64,000 nt of DNA from Lentinus brumalis (lineage: Eukaryota > Basidiomycota > Agaricomycetes > Polyporales > Polyporaceae): contig MARA01000023.1 of NCBI GenBank assembly GCA_001792895.1, positions 186,001-250,000 of the forward strand, read 5' to 3'. The notes below the pieces were generated by a model, which searched no databases, was not told where the DNA came from, and was given only the letters and a program-made list of their open reading frames with translations. Position numbers and translations under genes: made by a program. Below, in pieces: positions 9,699-21,579 of the stretch. The first letter of the stretch is position 1; each line of letters opens with the position of its first letter.

Positions 9699-11795
9699 AT
9701 GACCAGTCTCCTTGAACTCACAGACGATCCCGTCCTCAGTTGTCTATCAAGACGCATACTCCCCGAAGAGTGAGTTGTCTGACAGCCATATTGTTGGCAG
9801 GGTTATCACTCACCAGGTTCACCTTTGTCTCCAAGCACCAACCGGCAGTTCAGGGATGATCTCACCCGTCTGAGGAACGAGCTTGATCACGGTTTGAAAG
9901 CAGCACCTCCTGTTCGTTACCCATGCTCACCATATGTCGTGTCTAGCCATACGGCCGCTGGCGCGGCTCGTACACCCAGCAACGCTCGTTCAATATGAGG
10001 GAGGCGAGCGTGTGGACCGCCTGCAGCAGTCTGAAGGATGGCACGAGCTGAAGAGGTTCGCTATACGGGAAGGCTACCATGTCGGGTATGAGCGACGATA
10101 CGGCGAACACAGCCGACTGTTCCAGTTCGCGCGAACCGTGATCATGACAGGCGATTGTCACACTGTAAGTACTTCATCTGGTTGAAAGTGCGATGAAACT
10201 GACAAATGTTCTAGATTATGTGCCCTATGGGCATGACAGACGGTGCAGCGCGATGTAAGCCATCAAATTCTTCCTGAGAGCCCTGAGTGCACGCTCATCT
10301 CCTCGAGGTAGTGATCGAGCTTCATGGCACGGATGCCATGAAGCAAGAGCTCCTCCAACGTTTGCGAAGCTGCGATCCCGCCACAGCATGCATCGCCGAA
10401 CATTGGATCTCCGAGAGCGCAGGCGGGTCAGACATCTCCCTCACGCAAACGCAGGCGGCGCCTACGCAGCGTGTCGACACCGACCTGGGCGACCCATACC
10501 TCCTCAATGGCATCAAGTGGCTGACATGTGCAGCCGAGGGCAACATAGCAGTCGCCCTCGCTCGCACTGGCGACGCACCACATGGGTTTCATGGACTCTC
10601 ACTCTTCATCGTCCCTCTCCGACTGGCTCCGCATGTCTCTGCTCCTCTACACAACGGGGTCAAGATACGAAGCCTCAAGGACAAAGTTGGCACTCGCGAC
10701 GTCGCCACAGCGGAGCTCGAGCTGCACGATACCCGGGGCTGGCTGATTGGTCCCTTGCATGAGGGCCCCCAGTACATCCCGCTCATGCTGAGCATCACCC
10801 GCGTCCACTCCGCCATCCACTCCATCGGCTCGCTGCAACGATGCCTCGCCATTGCTCGGAGCTATGCCGGTGTCCGCGCCATTCATGGGGGGAAGACGCT
10901 CCTCAAGGACGTTCCGATACACGTCGCGGGACTTGCAGACATCGCGCTCTTGTATCGCGCGCTGACGCATCTGACTTTCGGAGTGGTAGCGCTGTTGGGG
11001 AAGAGCGAGTGCGGAACAGCCAGTGTGCAGGAGGAATCGCGGCTCAAGCTTCTGCTCCCTACCGTCAAGGCCTACGCCGCAGAACACGCGACCGGTGCCA
11101 TGGAGCAAGCCATGGCCTCCCTAGGAAGCGTTGGGTACATGGAGGAAACGGGGATTGGACGGTCAGTATCGCGTTGTCGCTGCTACTGGTTCCACTCAGA
11201 GTCTTACCTAACTCTTGATTGCTCTTACAGATTAATCCGAGATGCGATGGTCGAGAAGATCTGGGAAGGAACGTACAATATGTGCAGCTTAGACTTGTTG
11301 CGCACGGCGACCAAAGTCCCACAATCAGTAGCGCATTTCACGTCGGTATGCGCTTCCAGCAGAAACGTCACTTCGCATACTGACAATATGACCATGCGCT
11401 GACAGTGGGGATCCGGCATTCTCTCCGCGGTACCCAGCCAACTAGCGCAAGAAGCACACAGTGCAATCGGTGCGCTGTCCGCTGCACTCCGCAGTCTCCC
11501 GACATATATACAGGACCAGGAGAGAACACGCAATCCACTCCTGCCGCGTCCTCTGCTTGACTACTTTGCGATCATATCATGCGCTCTCTACCTCCTCGAG
11601 CACGCGACGTGGTCGTGCCGCAACAGCGAGGCGACGCGCGAAGTGGACGTGGAGGCCTTCCGTAGATGGATGGAGCGTGGCGACTTGGCGAAAGCAGAGG
11701 GGGATATCAGGGCCTTCAGGGGCGATAGTAGTCGTCGTGTGCAGATGGACTCGCAGCTGGTCTTTGGACCGCAGGCAGCCGCCGCGAAGCTGTGA
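9699..11795 (+). CDS. AidB-like acyl-CoA dehydrogenase
   Basis: Seven exons: 9699-9769, 9836-9891, 9947-10164, 10215-10254, 10312-11161, 11231-11345, 11406-11795. They sum to 1740 nt, 579 residues, in one phase. Features typical of AidB-type flavoproteins appear in order: LLELTDDPVLS at the N-terminus; the N-terminal extension QYEGGERVDRLQQSEGW; MCPMGMTDGAAR; SESAGGSDISLTQTQ (substrate/FAD loop); NGIKWLTCA; IRSLKDKVGTRDVATAELEL; WLIGPLHEGPQYIPLMLSITR; and WEGTYNMCSLDLLR near the C-terminus. It is an FAD enzyme acting on acyl-CoA or a related substrate. E. coli AidB binds DNA and limits alkylation damage, but the fungal role is not settled. The first introns are inferred from phase. Assignment to the AidB branch rather than to medium- or short-chain ACADs is confident; substrate is unknown. 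Confidence 0.9.
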
Positions 11796-13295
11796 TCTGG
11801 TGAGAAGCCTCAGGTCTTCTGCGTGCTCCTAACTGACGTGTAGCTATCAGATAGACAGAGATGATCCTTCCTGTACCGAATTCGGCATATGTTGCTACTA
11901 CATACTGTCCGAGTCGCGCCACAATATGCAAGTCCGAGGACACTTCCCCCACCCGATCATTTCCCCCATCCCGGTCCGCATATCTATCGCCACAAACTCT
12001 CAGAACTCGTCCAGGTTCCCGGCAAGGCTCTGCGAGCTGCTCCACCAACAGACCGTCCAAGCTCACCGCGTCTTTCTCTTGGCTGACGTCGGAGTGCTGC
12101 CTGTGGTTCTTCCCTTCGTCTTCGAGGTGGACGACGTCCCCGCAAGGGACGATGAGGCCGCGCTCTGTGACAACGCATGAGCACCCGCCGACTGGTCAGG
12201 GCGGGTGACTGACTAGGGACAGTACGCTGGTCATCGGGTATCTGCCTATCATGAGCCCTGCGTACGGGCTAGGGAAGGACATGCGATCAGCACGCGGTGG
12301 GTGTTGAGCGGAGATGCAAGTGAGTACTGAAGTACTGACCTCCTGTGCCCCGGCGTGGAGTGATCGACCTTCGCGGTCGATCCCTGCGCAGTCTCGGTTT
12401 TGGTCGCAGAGCCGCGAGACGCGTGGCTGTCGGAGAGCGTTGTAGGCTCCATGGGTGTCGACCGATGGACGAAGGGTCGTTATCTGGGACTCAGCTGGGT
12501 TGAAGCGGTGGTGGGCGGTTCATCTGCCAGTGTTCTTATAAGTAAAGAGTAGATAGAAGGCACCGCTGCTGCTGCATGTTCCTCTCGTACTTACTTCTAC
12601 TTCACATCGAACGTGCGCTCCCTTTCACGCGTCGTGTGCCACCTCTTCTTCCGGAAGAGATCCATATCGTACGTATCAGCATCGTCGCGGACGCTTTGGG
12701 GATTGTGCGTATGCTTCGGACTGAGTACTCGTGTGAGCTACAATCAGTTGCCGAAGCCAGAGTCACAGAAATACACACATTGGCTTTCCGGTTGCGTCCG
12801 TAAGCAACGATGCGTTCCCGTCGTACACTACGCCGCGTTCGACACACCCATTTGCGATTGCTCTTCTGTGAGTAGACGATGTTAGCCGCGGTAAGCACGA
12901 TGACTGAAGTGACATGCCTTCGGTCCCCGAGGGAATTCGCGTTTGATAGTTGCGAAGGTCATCATATGTTCTAGCGTGTGCCAAGCATGCTTCATCGTGG
13001 GCTTGTTACGGAAGAAAGGAGTCATTCGGGTCCGGGTTAGGAGTGGGTCAGCGCGTATTAGGCGTGAGTGGAAGACTTGGACAGTTATAAGGACGACGAG
13101 TTCCTCCCTCCTGAGCACACTCCCGCCTCCCAAAAGACCGCACGGAGTTTACTACTACGAAAAGCGAGAACTGACCTACGTACGCCTCAAACGCGCGACC
13201 AGAACCCCGCAGAAGCTGACTCGCGGAAGAAACAGTTCTTGCATTGAACTCCCAAGTCCTACCGCAACCTCAGCACGAGAAGACCTGCAACAACG
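11796..13295. other. Mostly non-coding 1.5 kb, with a possible small minus-strand gene
   Basis: This is the 3' flank of the AidB-like gene and the 5' flank of the DUF4267-type gene. Apart from the weak candidate at 11984-12452, only short unrelated frames occur. No repeats or RNA genes were recognised. Confidence 0.5.
11984..12452 (-). CDS. Possible small Ser/Thr- and Arg-rich protein (weak)
   Basis: Exon 1 begins with ATG at 12452 (MEPTTLSDSHASRGSATKTE) and can end at a GT donor after residue 38. It joins in phase to an exon that stays open to a stop at 11984. The product is low-complexity and matches no family I know. The second exon also has open frames on the other strand. It could be a real disordered protein or chance. 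Confidence 0.25.
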
Positions 13296-13685
13296 ATGGC
13301 CATCTCCCGCTCTCCCATCCTCCTCCTCGCCGCGGCCGCCTTTGGCACCATTTTCGTGGGCTTCGGCATCAACGCCATCCTGCGCCCCGCGCACGCGCTC
13401 ACCTTCTTCGAGTTCGCCCGGCCGCCTGCGAGCGCGGCGGACCGGCAGCTCGTCGACAGCCTGATGATCATCTACGGCGCGCGAGACGTCTTCATGGGTC
13501 TCGCGATATACGCTGCGGCGTACTTTGGGAACAGGAAGGCGCTGGGATCGATCGTGCTTGCGGCGAGCGCGGTCGCGGCTGTGGACGGGGCGGTGTGCAA
13601 GATGAACGGGGAGGGAGAGTGGGCCCATTGGGGGTACGCGCCGATGGTAGCATTGGTCGGCGCTCTATTGCTGGGCCCTGCCTAG
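13296..13685 (+). CDS. DUF4267-type small integral membrane protein
   Basis: A single exon of 129 residues preceded by caacgATGgc. Four hydrophobic segments are visible, near residues 7-30, 52-75, 80-100 and 108-127. The pattern with FFEFARPP after the first segment and DSLMIIYGARDVFMGLAIYAAAYF-like second segments is that of the fungal DUF4267 family of small four-helix membrane proteins. No function is established for the family. The CDS is compact with strong codon bias and no intron. The downstream gene is an MFS transporter on the same strand, but 544 bases separate them. Confidence 0.8.
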   Translation: MAISRSPILLLAAAAFGTIFVGFGINAILRPAHALTFFEFARPPASAADRQLVDSLMIIYGARDVFMGLAIYAAAYFGNRKALGSIVLAASAVAAVDGAVCKMNGEGEWAHWGYAPMVALVGALLLGPA

Positions 13686-14229
13686 GGACAAGGAGGAGGA
13701 GGGGTTCGGTATGGGGGGTCGTCGACCCGGACAAGGCGCGCGACGCCGGGTGGATAGCAGGCGCCCGAAGTCGCAAACGCACAAGGAGTTGTTCTCTGCA
13801 CGCTGCAAAACTGCTTGCATATCTCTGTATCTGCCTCGCTGTTTTGCTAAGTTGTTATACATGCTCTCTTGATCGCACAAAAGCAGGTTTAGGTGCAAGA
13901 CGCGAGACGCGGTCACCTGATCCACGAGCTTCAGGGCAAGGCGTCTCGGCGCGTACCGCGTTTGTCAAGGTGCCGACAAGGTCAGAGAACGAAGTGACGA
14001 GGTGACGTCGATGTCCTTTAAATAACCCGAGCTTCCAATCGAGTTCGGTGTCTAGGATATCACATCTGCCATAGCGATCTGGCCCAGCATGCACCGGCAT
14101 ATGCGCGGCGGGGAGTCCTTGCGCTCCCTAGTCCAGCTCCAGCTCCAGCGATACCCACACCCGCGGTCTCCTCACCGCACTCGTCCCTGGTTGAGTCGTT
14201 GAACTTGACGGCAGCTCTCTGTCATTGCC
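13686..14229. other. Intergenic spacer
   Basis: This is the 3' flank of the DUF4267-type gene and the promoter of the MFS gene. No gene or repeat was seen. Confidence 0.6.
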
Positions 14230-16693
14230 ATGGCCAGTCCAGAGACTCCCATTTTAGAGGCCAAGGACGAAGCGGAGGCGTTCATCGTACAGCCTCAGAG
14301 TCCCAACCCGAGCGTGGAGTATGCAGAGGTGGAGGCAGCGGTCCAGGGACAAAAGTGTCGGGACTCCCAAGTAAGTGACTGCGTCTTCCAACTCGTGCGT
14401 TTGCGAACATAGAACACGAGCAGCAGTGGTCGATGTGGTACAAGCGGTACCTCTCCGTGCTCGTGAGCGTCGTTCTGTTCATCACCGTGTGAGTCGTCCT
14501 GTATGTTGTTGACCTTCCCGACGCTCAGTCTTCCATCCGTCATGCAGTACCCTCATATCCGAGGCGCTATCCTTCTTCGCGAACGACCTTGCCGAGGAAT
14601 TCAAGCTCAACGCGACGCTCGTCACCCTCACGATCACCAATTTCTCCATCTGCTTCTGCCTTGGGCCGCTCCTGTGGTGCCCGCTCTCTGAACACGTATG
14701 TACGGGCGCATATAGTCGGCTTGCCGCTGCTGATATGCACGAAGTACGGTCGGAGACCCGTCTATCTTCTGTGCTTCAACGGCTTCACAGTATGTGGTCC
14801 TCCGCCGGATCCTGACGATAGTGAGGGGTGTACTTATGCTCAAATGCAGGTGTCTCAAGTCTGCGCAGCGGTCTCGCAAAACGCTGCGTCTCTCGTGATC
14901 TTCCGGTCCTTGTCGGGATTCTTCGGTTCAGCGTGTCTTCCGCTTGCTGTGTGAGTAAGTATGCCCTCCGCAAATTATGCTCATGCTCTAACCGAGGCTA
15001 CAGGGCGGTGTTATTCGACATGTGAGTCTGACTTGCTGTCTCTTAGTCGTTCTCATCGTTCTCATATGAAAGTGTGACAGCTGGGAGGTCGAGATCAGCG
15101 AGAGAGAAATCGGATCCTGCATCCTGAACATGATCGCACCTTCTAGGTCAGTTGTGCGACACCTAGTAGCGAGCGTCCCTCTGATATGACCGCATACATC
15201 GACAGCGGGGTTCTGTTCGGAGCGTTCCTTGCGCAGAAAGGCTTCGGCTGGCGTGAAACGAGCTGGTTGCTCGCTATTATCGTACGCGGATTCCGTGAAT
15301 CCTGAAGCTCATATGCTCACTGGTTCTGTTCATCTCAGACTGGCTTGTGCACCGTGCTGGTCATCTTGACACTGCGAGAGACTCGTCGGTAAAGTATTGT
15401 CGCAGCATCTGCATGGGCAGGAATTGACCGCGTTTCAGACCGAAGTTTGCCAAGTTTGACGAACCCGCGGACGGTACACCGAACAGCAAGGAAGTCTCCG
15501 GCTCGGAACAGCACGCCTATTATACTCTCGGATCGTACACCATTCCGAAGGCAAGTTTATGGCGCGTCATAGCGAAGCCGTATGCGCTGCTGTGGCGCGA
15601 GCCTGTTTTGATCATCAGCGCAGTGTACCTCGCGGTGAGCCGTGTGCAGCCACTCACATTGTCTTTGGCGACTGTTCTGACAGTTGTCGCAGATGATTGG
15701 AGCTTCTACAACCATCTTTCTCAGAGTGTCAGCCGTCGCCTTGCTCGACTACACACCCGCCGTACAGCGTGCGTCGTCCTGCTTCCGTGTCTGTGCGCCG
15801 CGGGAGCTCATCGACTCCTTCCAGTCATCGGTGGCATAGCGATCCTTATTGGCAACACGGTCGGGATCGTCATAGTGCGTCTCCTCGCTCTTCGCTGGAC
15901 CTCACTGAGATGTATCCGTACATCAGCACAACCACATCATATATCCTCGCTTCTACCTGCCGAAGGTGCGCGCGGTCGCGCCGGACTGCGTGCAACCCGA
16001 AGTACGGCTGACCGTGGCGGCATGGGCTGCACCACTATTCGCGGCCTGCTTCATCTGGTTTGGGTGCGTACCATCAGAGGGAGGCATTGGTCTGTCGAAG
16101 GACTCACCTGTTCGACAGGTGGACGCTGTCTCCAAGAATTAGCGTGGCCGTCCCGCTCATTGCCAGTCCGCTCTTGGGAATGTCCGCGCAGTTGTTGATG
16201 GTGAGTGGCACCTGTGTCCTTCCATGGACTATGCATGACGTTCCTTCCGGCGTCCCTAGCAAGTCATGTTCAACTACATCATCGGTAAGCACATACTTCC
16301 CGTCGTCGCATGTACCGACATGTCGATCTGACCCACTCACAGACGTCTACGAGGACACAGTGGCGACGGCGGTGGCTTGGTGCACCGTGCTGATGTATGC
16401 GTTGATCACGGTATTCACGGTGCGCCACTGCTCTGTCCGAAGATGAGTCCCTGTTCGCTTACGCCTTGTTCTAGGTCTGTTCGCCGCAGGTCTTCGGTAC
16501 GCTGAGTGTACGCTGGATCATGACCCTCGTCGGCGGCGTTGCGGTCGCTCTCGTGCCTGTGCCCATGCTACTCACAAGGTAAGTGCAGCGACGGGTTGCA
16601 GTCAGGCCGTCGACCATGAGCTGATGATGATTGACTGGGGCTTATCGCAGATACGGTCCATTCTTGAGAGCGATATCTGGGCGCATCCGGTGA
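14230..16693 (+). CDS. MFS transporter, DHA1 (drug/polyamine H+ antiporter) type
   Basis: A gene with many short exons, starting MASPETPILEAKDEAEAF. Exons can be followed through WSMWYKRYLSVLVSVVLFI (first membrane helix), EEFKLNATLVTLTITNFSIC, SEHYGRRPVYLLCF (the conserved loop 2-3 motif with the GRR core), SLSGFFGSACLPLAV, WEVEISERE, FGWRETSWL, LWREPVLIISAVYLA, the helix GGIAILIGNTVGIVI, APLFAACFIWFGW, QVMFNYIIDVYEDTVATAVAW and RYGPFLRAISGRIR at the end. This matches 12-helix DHA1 exporters such as fungal Tpo1/Flr1-like proteins that pump drugs or polyamines from the cytosol. The start of exon 2 has a choice of tandem AG acceptors, and the exons at 15690-15880 are uncertain. A related transporter lies on the minus strand at 53.6-56.1 kb. 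Confidence 0.87.
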
Positions 16694-17802
16694 GCGTTGG
16701 AGCTGACGTTCTATGTACAGTACTACTTATACCATTCGACACACCTCTACCCTGACGTTCTCTGGCCTCCAATTATACACGCTAGCAACTCACATTTTGA
16801 GACTCGAGAGCGGCTGGACAGCTTAGACTTCGCAGAGCTCTTATCATCTCGATGTCCACATGCAAAGTGGTGGGTCTGCGCGGCCATGCTGGGAACGTTG
16901 ACAATGACAGCATACGACACGGGTGGACGCCGTGCAGTACAGATCCAAGAATAGTGGAGGATTGGGCGATGCTTCTGTCGTCCGCAAGGTCATCGACATC
17001 CATCCGCCTTACACCACGGGGTCATGGAGAAGGGCGCAAGAGCCACGCGCTCTGGCAGCCTGGAATGAGTGGAGGTGACAGCGCGTGTGACTCTGTGAGG
17101 CACAGACACCGGAGGAAGATCCGGAGCGCCCGCGAGGGACTCCGCTTTGATGGGCTAGCGCTCACCCCGTCCTCCCTTCTGCCCACGCGGACCTTGCAGC
17201 CCAACTCCAGCCTCGTGTCTGTTGATGTATAACTCTATGCACTCTGACGCCAGGCCATGCTGCGCTTCCAGGCTTTTCTTACCGCTGCTCGTCAACCTGC
17301 TCGAAGAGGACCCCCGATCGCGAGAACGTGAACCGGACGACTTGCTCTTGCCTCCCAGCACACCTTAACGCACGGGCTTATATACTCCGAGCGTTTCTGG
17401 AACACGGTCACAGGAGGGCTCGCCGAGTGCCCAGACGCAGGACACAAGTTTTTCTGCGGTTCTGTATCGCCCCTGTACCCCGGGGCCAATACCCCGTACC
17501 CGCCGGCCGCTCGAGAGTGCTCGAGTCGACCTGTACTATCCTTGACCGGCTGGACGTCTAGTGTCGCTGTATTGCCTGGCCTGCTTGAGTGCTCGTGCAT
17601 TCCACACGCGCGTTTATATACGCCGGAATCCAAGTCCCTGCGGCGACGACACACCGATCGGGCTTCACCGGCCTCGAACGCTCATACCCCTGCAACCCCT
17701 AGGATCGCGGCGAACCAAGAACGTCTCATCCGGCCACGCCCTTCCGTGTCGCTTGCACCGCTTCCACAAGCCAATATATAACTCGGGGGGCTCGAAGGAA
17801 CC
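16694..17802. other. Intergenic region and upstream region of the GH16 gene
   Basis: A weak minus-strand candidate (17155-17361) is listed separately. The part next to GH16 has two similar TATA-containing blocks, cgggcttatatactccg near 17376 and cgcgtttatatacgccg near 17605, and a third TATATAA at 17775-17781. This suggests a duplicated promoter module, but no transcription start can be assigned. Confidence 0.5.
17155..17361 (-). CDS. Possible first exon(s) of a minus-strand gene (weak)
   Basis: An ATG at 17361 opens MLGGKSKSSGSRSRDRGSSS, a basic, Ser-rich start. A good donor (gtaaga) and a TCAG acceptor occur inside the frame, but no conserved domain follows and the 3' end cannot be placed. 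It is reported because codon use on this strand looks coding. Confidence 0.2.
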   Translation of the reverse strand: MLGGKSKSSGSRSRDRGSSSSRLTSSGKKSLEAQHGLASECIELYINRHEAGVGLQGPRGQKGGRGER

Positions 17803-19341
17803 ATGCGAACTCGACGATCTCTTGCGCTAGCTATGGCCCTCTCCCTCGCGGCAACCCCGACAGTGACTCCGGCGGTCGCGTACAATATTGCACGCGACTA
17901 CTCGGGAACGACGTTCTTCGATGGGTGGGATTACTATGGGTTCTGGGATAACCTTACCCTCAGTGAGTGTCCTGACGTTCTGCTTTGCGGGACCTTGAAG
18001 TTGTGGGTCCTTGTCCTCGGGTCTGCCACATCGGTCATCTCCGCTGGGTGATGGGGCGGGGGTGTGAAGGGCGCCGAGGCTGCATGACAGGATGTTCAAC
18101 TCGAGTTTTTTAGGCCAAGTGTGGTGGTTGAACGAGACTCAGGCCACGGCGGAACACCTTGCATACGTGAACGATGCGGGAAGGGCCGTCATCAGGGTGG
18201 ACAATACCACGAACTTACCCGACGGGGTCAAGAACCGTGATACAGTATGTCTCGTTGTCCTCGGCTTTGAACTCGTTATGGCTGACTGGATGTGTCTGGC
18301 TAGATCCGGATAACGACGAAAGATTTTTATGACTATGGCAGTTTGTGGGTTTTCGATGCGACGCATCTCCCCTACGGATGTTCCGTATGGCCTGCGTTCT
18401 GGACCAAGGGCGCTACGTGGCCGGATAATGGAGAGATCGGTGCGCACTACATCTGCTTGACCGCTGCTTCTATACACTGACGTCTGTTCTGAACCTCGGA
18501 CAGATATTGTGGAGGGCATCAACCTGATGGATCGCAACCAGATGGCGATCCACACGCTCGACGGATGTACGACGGACAAGTCGATCGTCCAGACCGGCCA
18601 GCTCGGCTCCACAGACTGCGGTACCGGGTCAGGCTGCACGGTGCGGGAATCGAAGGCGAATAGCTTCGGCGAGGGCTTTGCGCAGGCGGGCGGAGGTGTC
18701 TGGGCGACCCAGTTCGACGTCGCGGGCATCTACATGTGGTTCTGGAATGTGAGTTGCACGATGTTCAGTTGTGGATTAGGGTCCGGGTGCTGACGACATG
18801 AGATGTAGAGAGCGGACGTGCCCGCGGAGCTGACGCAGAACACCAGTGCGATTGATATCTCGTCCTGGGGCACGCCGTCTGCGAGCTACCCGACTTCTGC
18901 ACAATGCAACGTCACGAATTTCTTCACACCTCAGCAGCTCGTCCTCGACATCGCGCTTTGTGGCGACTGGTGGGTGTTTACATATATACTTTCCCGTCTT
19001 GCATGTGTCGCTGACATCGCGATAAAAGGGCTGGCGTACAAAGTATATACTCGCAAGACTGCCCGGGAACCTGCGGTGTCGCCGGTCCAGGAAGCCCGGC
19101 ATACGACAACGCCTACTTCGAGATCAACTACGTCCGAGCGTACACCACAGGGCCGCCTCTGCCCTCATCGACCCCTACACCTTCGACGACGTCGACCGTG
19201 GCGGCGACAGTGATCACCTCGGCTCCCGTGCCTACGCCTAACACGGACACCGGGAACAAAAACGGCTCGCGTCGGATAGGCTCTAGCGTAGGCGTCCTTG
19301 CGCTTGTGGCCTCGGTGCTCGGGATGCTCGTGCTATCGTGA
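17803..19341 (+). CDS. Glycoside hydrolase family 16 (beta-1,3-glucanase/transglycosylase type), secreted, GPI-type tail
   Basis: Six exons: 17803-17962, 18114-18244, 18304-18439, 18504-18748, 18809-18969, 19029-19341; 1146 nt, 381 residues. Residues 1-26 are a signal peptide (basic start, then [12 protein letters not shown], cut near AVA). The catalytic signature NGEIDIVEG gives the GH16 E-x-D-x-x-E arrangement, split by the intron after 18439. The strand pattern around it ([20 protein letters not shown] before, [10 protein letters not shown] after) is that of fungal GH16 enzymes acting on cell-wall beta-1,3(4)-glucans. The C-terminus is a Thr/Ser/Pro linker followed by a small residue site and a hydrophobic tail ([15 protein letters not shown]), as in GPI-anchored proteins. 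Cell-wall remodelling is inferred from family and anchoring. Confidence 0.93.
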
Positions 19342-19980
19342 GCTCACGATGCAGCAGGTTTTCTTTCCCCTTATTTCGATGCTCCCTTTGGTTGGGCAGG
19401 ATCATGGACCACCTACATACTTACTCTGAATCTCATGAGATGGAACGCTCTCTTACGACATCTGCTATGGCTATAGACATGACTTGGACTTTCTGTACTT
19501 ACAAGTTACAGCTGCCTATTTGCTGGTTTGACAGCACTATACCTATGTTGTACTTACATACTGACTGTGTTATCATGTTGGTCATCGACCCACCGTAGCC
19601 TTCTCGAGCTCGATGTACATCTGCACCTTGAAGATGTCGTCAAAGGTGCAGCGCACTGGGCAGCACTTGATACATAGGCGTTCCGGCCTCGGGAACGTAC
19701 GTCACCGACACGCCTCCTACTCCGGAACTGCCGGAACGCGCCCTGCTTGGAAATCTTACTCCCGAGTGCTCTGTGAACGAGGCACACCTCGCCCTCTGCT
19801 CCCCCATAATGCGCCTGAACGCGTAGCATACCCAACGACACCCTCAGGCTCGGCGATATACCTTGCTCCTCGTTTCCTGACGAAGGGCCTCCGCATCATA
19901 CACTCTACACGAACGAAGCTCGGACGTGACCCGCACTAGCATCGTCTACCACGACCGGGACCCAGGACGGACGCGCGACG
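19342..19980. other. Intergenic region
   Basis: This is the 3' flank of GH16 and the promoter of the carrier gene. No gene, repeat or RNA was seen. Confidence 0.6.
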
Positions 19981-21123
19981 ATGCAAGTAAGCCCGGAGGA
20001 GCTGCAGACGACGGACTCGATCACGGTCCGCGCGCTGAAGGACATCTCGTTCGGGAGCGCTGCGGGCATCCTCTCGAAGGTGTTCGAGCACCCGTTCGAC
20101 CTCACGAAGGTCCGGCTGCAGTCGCAGGTGCTCGACAAGCAGGCGCGTTTCAGCGGCCCGCTGGACTGTCTGGCGCAGACATGGCGCAAGGAGGGGATTC
20201 GGGGACTGTATAGGGTGCGTGTCTACGGCCGGCGAGGGCGGAGAGGACAGTCATGGTCTGACATGCGTGCTCGTAGGGTCTCCCTGCGCCCATCGTTGGT
20301 GCGATGGCGGAGAACGCGTCGCTGTTCTGGACGTACACGGAAATGCAGCGGGTGATCCGGTGGTCCCAAGGGATACCGCTCTCGCAGCACCTCTCGCTCG
20401 GACAGCTGGCGTTGGCAGGTGCAGGTGCAGGTGCTCTTACGAGCTTCGTGCTGTACGTCCTGTCCATCGTTTCTTGCCGGCTCGGGGAGCTGATTCAAGT
20501 CATACAGGACGCCCATTGAGCTCGTGAAGTGCAAGATGCAGGTCCAGATGCTTATGACCCCAGCAGCCGCAGCCCCCGCCACGCTCTCTGCCCACCCCAG
20601 CGGACCCATACCATCTCCTTCCTCATCCTCATCCGCAGCACCAACAATACGCAAGCTCCCCGGCCCCATAGCCGTGCTGACATCCGTCGTCCGCGAGACT
20701 GGCATCCGCGGGCTCTGGCTCGGGCACACCGGCACGCTCATCCGCGAAACCGGCGGCGGCGCGGCGTGGTTCTCCGCCAAGGAGGGCGTCGCGTCCCTTC
20801 TCCTCGCACGGCGCGGGCTCTCGGACAAGCGCGAGCTGCGTGCATGGGAGAGCGGCGTCGCGGGCGCGTGTGCAGGCGTGGCGTACAACGTCGCGCTCTT
20901 CCCCGCGGACACGGTCAAGAGCGCGATGCAGACGGAGGCGGAGCTCCGGGGACCCCGCGCGGGCGGCGGGCGGGCGACGTTCTTTGGGACTGCGAGGGAG
21001 ATGTGGCAGAAGGGCGGGTTGAGGGGGTTGTATGCTGGCTGTGGGATCACGGTGGCGAGGGCGATTCCGAGCAGTGCGCTGATCTTCTTGATCTATGACG
21101 GGCTTACCCAGAGGTTTGGGTGA
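19981..21123 (+). CDS. ORT1: Mitochondrial ornithine carrier
   Basis: Three exons: 19981-20214, 20277-20452, 20508-21123; 341 residues. The three mitochondrial carrier signatures are HPFDLTKVRLQ, TPIELVKCKMQVQ and FPADTVKSAMQTE. Wording around them agrees with yeast Ort1/Arg11 and Aspergillus AmcA: GLPAPIVGAMAENASLF after the first, GHTGTLIRETGGGAAWF in repeat two and FNA/YNVALFPADT in repeat three. It exchanges ornithine across the mitochondrial inner membrane for arginine synthesis. A 40-residue Pro/Ser/Ala insert after the second signature is longer than in yeast and probably sits in a matrix loop. The start is the ATG at 19981; no nearer alternative fits. Substrate is inferred from subfamily motifs. 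Confidence 0.92.
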
Positions 21124-21579
21124 GAGGTGAGAGGTGTCGGGAGAGTGAGGCCGCTGCAGATCGGTGCGCTAGAACAGTGAACTTCGCTTTGGGTTTTGAC
21201 TACACTCAAAAAGTATCTTGTATCCACATCGTCAACTATCATAGAGTGCTGTAGTATAGAGCCTGCGCGCGGGCAATCGGGTTGCTTCAGAATACATCAT
21301 ATCACGCGGGTCTAAACTCCTGGACGTTTGAAGTTCGATGAGCAGCATGTGGCATTGGCTGATAGCACGAGCTGCGGACGAGAAGACCTTATGTTTCCCG
21401 TTGTCTCAGAAGTCTTCGAGAGCGACATATCAGGATATGACTAGCAACGGATGTTACCCAGTAGCTCGCCTTTTGCGTGAGGAGTAGATTATATTAGCAT
21501 GTACGGTGTACCTGATATGCAATGCGGTAGTGTATGCGTCGAGAGCAGTGTCGAGAGCGGAGAGCATGTCTAACGTCAT
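21124..21579. other. Convergent 3' flanks
   Basis: This lies between the stop of the ornithine carrier (+) and the stop of the RRF gene (-). AT-richer than the genes; nothing coding was seen. Confidence 0.6.
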
